A stretch of DNA of 64,000 bases from positions 55,219,940-55,283,939 of the forward strand of contig NC_089851.1 in assembly GCF_036373705.1 (NCBI RefSeq), given 5' to 3'. The notes beneath the pieces are model-generated. The model was not told the DNA's origin. It did not search any database and saw only the letters and a program-made list of their open reading frames with translations. Origin of the DNA: Amia ocellicauda. Taxonomy: Eukaryota > Chordata > Actinopteri > Amiiformes > Amiidae. The translations under genes and the position numbers were made by a program. Positions 42,355-51,649 of this stretch are shown piece after piece. Position 1 is the first letter of the stretch. Every line of letters begins with the position of its first letter.

Positions 42355-42426
42355 GGGCTCGTCCTGGAGTTGAACACAGGGCCTCTCACACCCTCAGCAA
42401 GAATCAAACCCCTAGACCAACAAGCC
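42355..42426 (-). tRNA. tRNA-Pro-like, type A (AGG, G33)
   Basis: Loop TGAGGGT with the same B-box change as the copy 1,096 bp before. Last tRNA of the array. Confidence 0.5.
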
Positions 42427-42990
42427 AAGTTAACGGACAGTGTCGCAGTTTCTGCTGGGCAAGCGTGTAACTGCTTGGGGCAGACCGGGAGACCTACGCT
42501 CACTGACTGATAGCATGGACTGTAGCGCTGACGAGTCTTTCCAGAACGGTAACCCCATCCCCAGTGAGACAGCACTGAGAGCATGGTTCAGCAGGCCCGC
42601 AAACAACTGAAAAGAATGCCTCTCCTTTGGTGCAGCTCAGGTGTACAGGTTCAACAAAGGTCTCCATAACAAGCCGGCAAACCACATTTCGTCCTCCTTC
42701 TTTTTTAACAACACACTACATATCCTCCTCCTCCTCAACAACAACAACAACAACAACAACAACGAACTTGTAAAAAACACATTTTCTTTAAAGAATACAA
42801 AACACACAGATGACAGTCTGATTTCCCAGCAGCTATACAGGCAACAGTATCTGAGGTCGATAGCCCTCCCTTGTGCAGAGGAGCCCAGAAGCCAACCATC
42901 GAGAGAGAACAAACAAACGCAACGAGCCAAGCTAATAGGCAATATTGCATGTTCTCCTGGGCAAGCACGTAACTGCTTGAGGCAGACCCT

Positions 42991-43507
42991 CACCTGATCA
43001 CCACATGTGGTTACACTTTTAGAAGGGGTGAGTTTAAGGTCATCGGTAACATCACAAAGGTTGGCAGCATTTTACATGAATATGTAAAGTTAAAAACACA
43101 CACTACATGTAAATAAGCCATACTACTTGTTTAGTGTATGTAAGCTCGTTCTGTAATCATACATCATCCATACTAGTATTTAATAATTGAATTAACTATA
43201 CACAAACTACTTGGTCAATTCACTCTTGTTACCGTGTAATTACAGTGCAAGTAAATTGTAATAATTGTAGCGTTGTATATTGGGCCATATTTTACATGTA
43301 ACTATATATTTCATATTTGTCCAATTAATGTACATTTGTTTTTGTTTTTTTTTAGCTGGTACCAAAACATTGGTCTCTGGAACTAAAAGGTCGGAAATTG
43401 GAAGAACTATTAATGACAAATGAATGACCGCTGATACAAGTAAATAGTGTTTCCTCAAATCTAAAGTGAGACCTTTTTGAATGAATCTGTAATACATGCC
43501 CTAAACA
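42991..43507. other. No gene recognised beyond the array end
   Basis: AT-rich sequence after the last, tRNA-deleted unit. No recognised repeat or reading frame. Confidence 0.5.
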
Positions 43508-44034
43508 GAATGAGAACATGGATCCATCATGCCTTGTTACCACTGTGCAGGCTGCTGGTGGTGGTGTAATGGTGTGGGGGATGTTTTCTTGGCACACTTT
43601 ATGCCCCTTAGTGCCAATTGGGCATCGTTTAAATGCCACGGCCTACCTGAGCATTGTTTCTGACCATGTCCATCCCTTTATGACCACCATGTACCCATCC
43701 TCTGATGGCTACTTCCAGCAGGATAATGCACCATGTCACAAAGGTCGAATCATTTCAAATTGGTTTCTTGAACATGACAATGAGTTCACTGTACTAAACT
43801 GGCCCCCACAGTTACCAGATCTCAGCCCAATAGAGCATCTTTGGGATGTGGTGGAACGGGAGCTTCGTGCCCTGGATGTGCATCCCACAAATCTCCATCA
43901 ATTGCAAGATGCTATCCTATCAATATGGGCCAACATTTCTAAAGAATGCTTTCAGCACCTTGTTGAATCAATGCCACGTAGAATTAAGGCAGTTCTGAAG
44001 GCAAAAGGGGGTCAAACACCAAGTGAGTACCAAG
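43508..44034 (+). mobile_element. Tc1-like transposon, C-terminal transposase fragment
   Basis: The frame from 43518 encodes GGGVMVWGMFSW, YFQQDNAPCHKGRI (second catalytic Asp) and LPDLSPIEHLWDVVERELRA (catalytic Glu). It ends near LVESMPRRIKAVLKAKGG. The N-terminal DNA-binding part and both terminal repeats are missing. This is a different Tc1 family from those at 8517 and 11610. Confidence 0.85.
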
Positions 44035-44550
44035 TGAAATCTATTAAAGTATTGAAGTATCCCAATGTTTTAAGTTACACTTCATGTATACATGTGTTTG
44101 GAAGTTTATCCAAATATATTCTACCAGTATATTTAGAATGCAACATTTTTGCAGTCTAATATATTCACAGTATACAATACATGCAATATGAGATTGTTGT
44201 GTATTTAGCAGTATAATAAATGTATATTATAAGGAGACATATATGTATGCATTTTTATATATTTAGTATAAAATACATGTGTAGATGTTACAGTATATTT
44301 GCATATAATTATAGATATATTAAAAACAAGTTTACATATAATTCTGAATATACTTAAGTTATATTAAGCAATATTTGTATTGTATAATATAGTGTATTTG
44401 ACCATATTTCTGTATCAAGTGACAGTGCAATTGATATTTAAAAGTATATTTTCACCATATATTATAAAATGGTATGCAAATTTATAAAACATATTAATAC
44501 ATTAAAATACATTTCATATTTCAGAATAATATATATTTTTAAATATTTTA
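44035..44550. other. AT-rich stretch, nothing recognised
   Basis: Very AT-rich with many tatatt words; no gene or repeat boundary seen. Confidence 0.4.
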
Positions 44551-44567
44551 TTTTTGTAAGGGTATCT

Positions 44568-44760
44568 TCCATAAATGCAGTTTTACCAAACAAAGGAAAA
44601 CCAGGAAAGGTTGGTGGAGGAGATTACGCAGTTTTGGCAGCCGATTCTGAAACCCACTGCAGAATATATTCTGGCAGGAGGTCTGATTAAAATACTGGAA
44701 AATCTTCAATCAAAGTCAAGAAATGTGTCAAAAGGCTTCCAGTTTCCTTTCCTGCCATGA
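44568..44760 (+). CDS. Possible terminal exon, unknown protein
   Basis: After a T-rich stretch ending ttttgtaag, a frame of 61 codons (MQFYQTKENQERLVEEITQF to KGFQFPFLP) has protein-like composition and ends in TGA. An AATAAA lies about 100 bases downstream (near 44857). I do not recognise it. It could be the last exon of a host gene or part of an unknown repeat. Confidence 0.2.
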
Positions 44761-44799
44761 GAAGTATGCTGATTTCAGAACCTCTATGAAGTAGATTCC

Positions 44800-45080
44800 T
44801 TATTTTTCAAAAAATAAGTAATGGTTATTTTTTTCATTGTTTCCTCAATATATTAATAATAAACTGTTTTATTTTTTTCTGCAAAATAAGTAAAGTTTAC
44901 TTATTTATTTCTGGTTCCTGTTTTTTTTTTTTAAATAAGTAATGGTTATTTATTTTTATCTTTCTTGTTTATTACTTTTTCTGTGAATTCTGATTCTAGT
45001 AGTATGAAGAAATAAGTAATAGTTACTCATTCCTTATTTCTGTTTCCCTGTTTTTTCACAAAATAAGTAATGGTTATTTC
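44800..45080. repeat. Irregular repeats of aaataagtaatggttattt
   Basis: Five variants of aaataagtaatggttattt occur at intervals of 50-80 bp, each partly palindromic. Looser relatives occur near 46400-46470. Confidence 0.6.
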
Positions 45081-45167
45081 AAAAATCCCTGTTTACAAAT
45101 GTAAGGACTTATAGGACAACAGCATTACATACAGATAGATAACATACATTAGTTATTATGCTAACAA

Positions 45168-45742
45168 GTGTCCATTATAAACAATCTATTAACAAATTAT
45201 TGATTATGTTATTGTTATATGATTATTACAAATTATAAATATATTAGACATTTTTATTTAAACATTTTTGCTATACTATGTAGTTTGCATGTTCTCCCCG
45301 TGTCCACGTGGGTTTCCTCCCACTGTCCAAAAACATGTGGGTTAGGTTAATTGGCTTCTCTAAATTGCCCTGTATGTGGGTGTGTCTGCGTGTGTGTGTG
45401 TGTGTGTTGCCCAGCGATGGACTGGGGTCCCGTCCTGGGTGTATTCCTGCCTTGTGCCCTTTGCCTGCCGGGATCAGTGCTCGGCGACCTTTGCCAGGAT
45501 AACTGGTTTCAAAAATGGATGGATAATAGCAGCAATTAACTGGCATGGCAGTTAATGATAATAGATTGATATCGGTGTGCAAATGTCATGTTATTATACC
45601 CTTTATTAAATATGTTATTAAATACCTTAAAACATATTATAGCAAAAAAGTTTAAAAATGTCTAATATATTTATAATTTGTAAAATTAATCATATAATAA
45701 TAACATAACATGTTAATAGATTGTTTATAATGGACACTTAAA
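45168..45742. mobile_element. MITE-like element with inverted arms of about 105 bp
   Basis: The left arm 45168-45276 (gtgtccattataaacaatct .. attagacattttt) is mirrored by 45636-45740 (aaaaatgtctaatatattt .. agattgtttataatggacac) with a few differences. No transposase lies between. The target duplication and superfamily are not clear. Confidence 0.65.
45285..45535 (+). repeat. Dispersed fish repeat, 3' part
   Basis: gcatgttctccccgtgtc, gtgggtttcctcccactgtc, ctaaattgccctgta and gcgatggactggggtcc are words of a very common fish repeat that ends in atggatgg. It is enclosed by the inverted arms of the MITE-like element. Confidence 0.7.
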
Positions 45743-46495
45743 ATAAAGCATTACCATTATTCTTAATACATGGATACAAGATAATCAACAACATGGGAGG
45801 GCTTGAGAATCTGCTATGGCTTTGTGCAAGGAAATTTGGCACTGAATAAATGTTGGCTACGGCAAACATGCGCTGCTGTACAGGCTGACAGAGACACTGT
45901 GATGCATTTCTTCAATGAGTGATGCTTACTTAATCTTTATTTCCATTTCCCAGTTTAAGGACACTTATCTCTACAGCATTACTTCAGTAGTTCACGCAGC
46001 CCCCTATAGAAGTCAGCGGAAGATGTAGTGATTGAAGTAATGGAGGTATCTTGGCCTGTACACACTTGGCAGAGGGAACGACAGCCTGGCCATGGAACAC
46101 CTACCCCCAGCTCCATCTTGAGATTAGCGAGAGGCAGCAGTGATGCAGCGCTATGGAGCCTACAGCGCAGGGAAGGGACTTAATGCGTGGTATCTCTGAT
46201 GTAGTGCTTGTGTGTTTTTCAGGTCTTTTCTATAATGTGCTTTCTGTATTGTCATAAACCCCTGGCACTTTTTGTCACTGTTACTCTATATTGTTTTGCA
46301 TTACATTCATAAAGAAAATAAAACGAAAAATCTCTAATAGTGTGTGTCTCAATGGTTGTGTTTGTTCATACATCGATAAAAAACGTTTGGAAATACTATG
46401 AAAAGTAAAATGTAGATAACAAATAAGTAATCATAAGTTATTTCTGTGTCCTATTCTGTAAAAAATAAGAAATGATTAGGCCTACTTATTAAGTG
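45743..46495. other. No gene recognised
   Basis: Mixed sequence without tRNA, transposon ends or a convincing frame; it includes further aataagta words. Confidence 0.4.
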
Positions 46496-46497
46496 GT

Positions 46498-46818
46498 CAC
46501 TGAACAGTGTGCTCTCTGTCAAAAGCCAGCTTTTGGGCTCCTCTGCACAAGAGGGCTTTTGACCTCAGATGCTGTTGCCTGTGCAGCTGAAGGGAAATCA
46601 GACTGTCATCTGTGTGTTTTTCTATAAAACAAATGTGTATTATGCAAGTTTGTTGTGGTTGTTGAGGAGGAGGAGGAGGAGGAGGAGGAGGAGGACATGT
46701 AGTGTGTTGTTGAGGAGGAGAACTTTGTGAAGCCACTTGTTTAGTTGGCCCGTTGGTCTAGGAGTATGATTCTCACTTAGTGTGCGAGAGGTCCTGTGTT
46801 CAACTCCTGAACGAGCCC
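46498..46818 (+). pseudogene. Orphan, inverted tRNA-Pro unit with AGT anticodon
   Basis: 46500-46735 is a diverged reverse complement of the array spacer (gcttttgggctcctctgcac, cagactgtcatctgtgtgtt, then (GAG)n). It is followed at 46747-46818 by a 72-nt tRNA-Pro body on the plus strand with anticodon loop TTAGTGT and mispaired stems. It lies 3.5 kb beyond the array and points the other way. Confidence 0.75.
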
Positions 46819-46969
46819 TAGGGCATAAAGCCGTCTGGTTTTGTGGCTGGTGACGGTAGTCTTCTTGGGGTTGCTTTCCTCTACCTGCTTTCGCATTATT
46901 GTTCATCTGCACTGTGAAGTGCTGTTAAATGAGTTTTGAATCATTTGGCTGAATCTGAGCAGATAACAT

Positions 46970-47515
46970 AGCCCTAAACATTTCAGAATTCATCCTGCTG
47001 CTTTTGTCAAAAGTCAACCAGTTCTCTTGACAGCCATACATGCCCTTACCATAACACTACCTTCACCATGTTTCACAGATGAGGTGGTATGCTTCAGATC
47101 ATGAGCAGTTCCTTCCCTTCTCTTCCCATCATTCTGGTACAAGTTGATCTTTGTCTCATCTGTACATAAGATGTTGTTCCAGAACTGTACAGGGTTCTTT
47201 AGATGTTTTTTGCCAAACTCTAATATGGTCTTCCCATTTCCTGTTTAAATACAGAGGGTTTACCACAAGATGTACTCTGGTGAAGTGTTCTCTTGATTGT
47301 TGACATTGACACAGATACGCCTACCTCCTGGAGGGTATTCTTGATCTGGCCAACTGTTGTGAAGGGGTTTTCCTCACCAGGGAAAAAATTCTGTCATCCA
47401 CCACAGTTGTTTTCCGTGGTGTTCCTGGCCTTTTGGTGTTCCTGCGCTCACCAGTACGTTCTTATTAGTGGATTTGGCCCCACCTAATGTTTTTGCTCTC
47501 TGATTGGTTTGTTTT
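46970..47515 (-). mobile_element. Tc1-like transposon fragment, decayed
   Basis: Minus-strand Tc1 transposase sequence, recognised by the antisense words tttcagaattcatcctgctg, agatgttgttccagaactgt and ctcctggagggtattcttga. Many indels; neither terminal repeat is present. Confidence 0.75.
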
Positions 47516-47519
47516 GATA

Positions 47520-48362
47520 TCTAAGGCAAAACACCCCAAGAACAAGCAGGATCTAAAGACAGCTGTAGTGCAGGCCTGGCATAGCATCACCAGGGAAGAA
47601 ACCCAGCATCTGGTGATGTCTATGGGTTCCAGACTTCAGGCAGTCATTGACTGCAAAGGATTTGCAACTGATAGGGAGACATTTTACTCCCTCAATAAAC
47701 AGGCGGACAAGGAATACTCAGGACCCGATTTAACTGAAATAATACCAAAATAGTTTATTCAGCTACAACTAAGTGCTCTGGAGATGGTCAGTCAGCAAGA
47801 CACATCTAAGGTTTTTCTAAAGAACATGCTATCATATACAAGATGACTCCCTTTGGTTGCTGGGCAACTGGATGACGTCAATGATGTACCCCAAACTTGA
47901 TCACAGACTTCTCCTTTGTCTTCTGTTTTCTCTATAGCCTTGGATGAAAATGTTTTTCTAAAAATCAGCTACACAGAACTACTGCACCTGTCCTCTGCGG
48001 AGCAATACACAAAGCTTAAATTCATACATGGGTTACACAATCTTACTGCAACAATGGTGCAAATATATTTGGCATTCGGACAGGCCACTGTCCCGCATCA
48101 CAACCAAGTATTGAAACTCACAATTTAATTAATGATTATGTTAGTTTGTCCAAATACTTTTGAGCCCCTAAAATTGGGGGGACCACATAAAAATTGGTTT
48201 AATTCCTACACCATTCACCCGATTTGGATGTAACTACCCTCCAATTAAAGATGAAAGTCTACACTTAAAGCACATCTTGATTGTTTCCTTTCCAATCCAT
48301 TGTGATGGTGTACAGAGCCAAATTGACAATTGGGTCTGTCCAAATATTTATGGACCGGACTG
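47520..48362 (+). mobile_element. Tc1-like transposon, 3' end with terminal repeat, split by an LTR
   Basis: 47524-47668 encodes the transposase C-terminus (KNKQDLKTAVVQAWHSIT, TQHLVMSMGSRLQAVID). After the insertion the element resumes at 48101-48362 and ends with its right terminal repeat (caaatatttatggaccggac tgta). Confidence 0.85.
47669..48100. mobile_element. Solo LTR inside the Tc1 element
   Basis: 432 bp, starts TG and ends CA, flanked by caac on both sides (47665-47668 and 48101-48104). The insertion splits Tc1 sequence exactly. Family unknown; no internal retroelement part is present. Confidence 0.75.
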
Positions 48363-48368
48363 TATACC

Positions 48369-48832
48369 TGTAACGAAGGACTGCCATGGCGGGGAACCCA
48401 GGTGCGGAGTGAGAGGTGGTCAGAAACAGGCTGTGGTCAATGCCGGCAAACCGTAATGTCCAGGGAAATCCACAAGTCCTGGTCGATAAGACAAGCAGGG
48501 GGTCAATGATCAGGCAAACAGGCTGGTAGGGAGAATACGGGAATTGGTGGAGGAACACGTGGAGGTTGTAAACAATCAATAACAAAAGGATACAAGACTT
48601 AGCAGTGAATTAAAGTCACAGAGGGGTTTATATGTGTAGCAGAGAGGAGCAGAGGACGGTGAAGGAGAGTGCTGGTACAATGGGAGTTCGAGGATGATAG
48701 AACAAGTGCACATGGTGCCAAGGAATGTTAAGTGGCTGATTGCTGGGGAATGTGAGGGTTTAGAATTCCGGTGATGCTGACCTCTGCAGGGGAGCTCGTG
48801 AATTGCGGGATGTGTGGGATAAAACAGTGACA
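48369..48832. mobile_element. Solo LTR next to the Tc1 end
   Basis: 464 bp, starts tgtaacgaagg and ends acagtgaca, flanked by atacc on both sides (48364-48368 and 48833-48837). The 5-bp duplication suits LTR integration. Family not determined. Confidence 0.8.
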
Positions 48833-48971
48833 ATACCACTTGTTATTGTGTGTTTGAGTTTACTTGCATGGATTGTCTATTCATGTCAATATTAAAATTC
48901 CAAAGCATAACATTTATTCACAACATGCTTTAGTGTTAAATGTTTGATATGGCAGCGCATATAAAGGTGTA

Positions 48972-50569
48972 TACAGCTCTGGAAAAAATTAAGAGACCAG
49001 TGCACAATTATCAGTTTCTCTGGTTTTACTATTTATAGGTATATGTTTTGGTAAAATGAACATTTTTGTTTTATTCTATAAACTGCTGAAAACATTTTTC
49101 CCAAATTCCAAATAAAAATATTGTCATTTAGAGCATTTATTTGCAGAAATTTACAACTGGACAAAATTACAAAAAAGATGCAGTGTTGTCAGACCTCAAA
49201 TAATGCAAAGAAAATAAGTTCATATTAATTTTTAAACAACATAATACTAATGTTTTAACTTACAAAGAGTTCAGAAATTAATATTTGGTGATTTTCAATC
49301 AAAGCATTCATGCGTCTTGGCATGCTCTCCACCAGTCTTTCACATCGCTGTTGGGTGACTTTATGCCACTCCTGGCGCACAAATTCAAGCAACTCGGCTT
49401 TGATTGATGGCTTGTGACCATCCATCTTCCATCCATCACATTCCAGAGGTTTTCAATGGGGTTCAGGTCTGGAGATTGGGCTGGCCATAACAGGGTCTTG
49501 ATCTGGTGGTCTTCCATCCACACCTTGATTGACCTGGCAGTGTGGCATGGAGCATTGTCCTGCTGGAAAAAACAATCCTCAGATTTGGGGAACACAGCAG
49601 AAGGATCAGAGCAGAAGGAAGCAAGTTTTCATTCAGGACAACCTTGTACATGGCTTGATTCATGCGTCCTTCACAAAGACAAATCTGCCCGATTCCAGCC
49701 TTGCTGAAGCACCCCCAGATTATCACTGATCCTTCACCAAATTCCACAGTGGGTGCGAGACACTGTGGCTTGTAGGCCTCTCCAGGTCTCCGTCTAACCA
49801 TTAGATGACCAGGTGTTGGGCAAAGATGAAAATTTGACTCATCAGAGAAGATGACCTTACTCCAGTCCTCTATGGTCCAAACCTTATGGTCTTTTGCAAA
49901 CCTCAGCCTGGCTCTTCTTTGCTTCTCGCTTTTTTCTAGCTTTGCAAGACTTCAGCCCTGCCCCTAGGAGCCTGTTTCGAACCATCCTCGCAGTGCACTT
50001 CACCCCAGCTGTCGTTTGCCATTCTTTTTGTAGGTCACTTGATGTCATCCTACGGTTGTTGAGTGACATTCCAATGAGTTGGCGGTCATCCCGGTCAGTG
50101 GAGAGTCGTTTTTGTCTTCTGCTGGTAGCTTTGTAGCTTTGTTGTCCCCAATGTCTGCTGCTTGACCTTGTTCTTATGAACCGCCATCTTTGACATTTTA
50201 AGAATGGAAGCAATTCTCACTGTATCCCTCTGCCAGTAAAGCCAGAATTGAAACCTAATTTTCTCAAAACTTTCCTTTTCAACTCTTTTGGCATGGTCAA
50301 TAGTTATTTTCCGATTCCAATTACTTTTGAGGTTCTACTAGCACTGTTTTTGCCATCCAGCTGGTCCTAATGCAAGAGGATAGTGATATACTTTTCTTCC
50401 TTAAATATGATTTGGTTCAGGTGATCACCTAATTAGTACCTCATTGAGTAGATTGAGGTGTGTCTGTGTTGGAATTCAACAGAAACTGGCATGGAATGAC
50501 TGCCATACATGTCGAGATGCTGATTTAAGAAAAATGTGCAGTGGTCTCTTAATTCTTTCCAGAGCTGTA
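48972..50569 (-). mobile_element. Full-length Tc1-like transposon with broken transposase
   Basis: Both ends are complete and inverted (tacagctctggaaaaaatta at the left, tctttccagagctgta at the right). Minus-strand frames show the DNA-binding part (50213-49884: RQLIGMSLNNRRMTSSDLQK) and the catalytic part (49801-49463: GEGSVIIWGCFSKAG). The last frame (49595-49308) holds FFQQDNAPCHTA and LPNPIENLWN-type sequence. Two or more frame changes make it non-autonomous, but with both ends intact it could have been moved by a relative. Confidence 0.92.
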
Positions 50570-50587
50570 TAAAATAATGTGGACCTA

Positions 50588-50745
50588 GTAGGGCAGCATG
50601 GTGGCATGGTGGTTAGCACTGCTGCCTCACTGGTACAAGGGTCTGGAGTTTGAGTCCTGGCTTGGGGGCTTGTCTGTGTGGAGTTCACATGATCTACCTC
50701 TGTCTGTGTGGGTTTCCTATGGGCACTTTAGTTACCAGTTCTGTG
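50588..50745 (+). repeat. Dispersed fish repeat, 5' part
   Basis: gggcagcatggtggcatggt, ggttagcactgctgcctcac and gtgtggagttcac are the tRNA-like 5' words of the same widespread fish repeat whose 3' part lies at 45285. Confidence 0.7.
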
Positions 50746-50929
50746 AGAAGAGTGCAAATCTAAACAAACAAGAAGGTTCTTGAGTTTCAACTTCACTGCT
50801 GCAACTGGTCTGTAATTCTGTGAGGCAAGAATGATAAAAAAAAATCTGTAACCTTTGTAAGGTATGCATATTCCATGTTTTTACTGGTAATGGATTTTAT
50901 GTAATTACAGTCACTGACTCCCTCAGCTG

Positions 50930-51375
50930 TGCTTGGGTGGCCTTCTTCTCCTCAGTCCTCATCCTCCTCAATCTCTCTGTAGAATTTGACACTGTCGATC
51001 ACTCCATCCTCCTCTCCTGCCTCGCTGACCTTGGAATCTCTGAACTGCTCTCACCTGGTTCTACTCCTACCTCAGCGACGGGACCTACCAAGTGACATGG
51101 CGAGGTTCCTCATCCACCCCCCAACCTCTCCTCACAGGTGTAACCCAAGGCTCCATTCTGGGTCCCCTCTTGTCCTCTCTCTACACTCACTCCCTGGGCC
51201 CCCTCATTGCATCCCATGGTTTCTCTTACCATTTTTACACAGATGATGCCCAGATCTTCCTGTCTTTTCCCTCCTCCGACATTCTCATCCCCTCTTGCAT
51301 CTCTTCCTGCTTGTCTGCTATCTCTGCCTGGATGCACTCACACCACCTCAAGCTCAACCTCTCCAAATCTTTTTT
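50930..51375 (+). mobile_element. L2-type LINE, reverse transcriptase fragment
   Basis: Plus-strand frames show LSVEFDTVDHSILLSCLADL, then SYLSDGTYQVTWRGSSSTPQ, GVTQGSILGPLLSSLYTHSL and HFYTDDAQIFLSF (YxDD-type active site). AISAWMHSHHLKLNLSKSF follows. This is the fish L2 reverse transcriptase. Two frame changes; both ends truncated. Confidence 0.85.
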
Positions 51376-51451
51376 TAATTCCTTTAGAAATCAGGATAAA
51401 TTGGGTAAAACCAGAAAAGCATCTAATTAATTCTCATTCAGGAGTCAACAT

Positions 51452-51640
51452 AAAAAACAGAAAAGAAACAGAAAACCATCCTGAGGTTCTGTGACACCGA
51501 AGAAGGTTTCCTACTGTTCACAGAGAAAGGGGAGCAATTGCTTGCCCCAGTGGAGGACCTTCTACGGCAGATGGGATTGAAGACTGTGGAGGAGATCGAA
51601 CAGCTTCTCCCTGTAGTAGCAGACATAACTATCCAAAGTA
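51452..51640 (+). CDS. Possible internal exon, unknown protein
   Basis: A plus-strand frame reads ILRFCDTEEGFLLFTEKGEQ, LLAPVEDLLRQMGLKTVEEI and EQLLPVVADITIQ. It is bounded by an AG and by a gtaaaa that could be a donor site. The composition is protein-like but I do not recognise it. It may be an isolated host exon. Confidence 0.25.
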
Positions 51641-51649
51641 AAAAAAAAA

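Larger units (their letters stand above)
28640..42990. repeat. Tandem tRNA-Pro array, units of about 550-600 bp
   Basis: Nineteen units carry a tRNA-Pro-like gene on the minus strand, plus a last unit whose tRNA is deleted (about 42900-42990). Each unit has the words gagcatggttcagcaggcc, gcctctcctttggtgcagctc, a (TCC)n(CAA)n tract of variable length, tttaaagaaaacaaaacac, the tRNA, then gtcgcagtttctgctgggca and gacctacgctcactgactg. Two unit types alternate, giving a dimer of about 1.1 kb; the last two dimers repeat with a period of exactly 1,096 bp. The array starts by a fusion inside a tRNA-Thr at about 28645. A LINE fragment (30301-33367) interrupts it. Short open frames recur in every unit but overlap the tRNA and spacer and are not convincing genes. 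Confidence 0.95.

Noticed and set aside
28777-42700. A 61-codon minus-strand frame (MVCRLVMETFVEP..) and a 76-codon plus-strand frame repeated in every unit
   Set aside because: They recur because the unit is duplicated. One runs antisense through the tRNA, the other through spacer, and substitutions between units do not favour synonymous sites by eye.
28640-42990. Regularly spaced repeats suggesting a CRISPR-like array
   Set aside because: The conserved part is the whole unit including a tRNA, spacers are not unique, units are about 550 bp and the genome is vertebrate.
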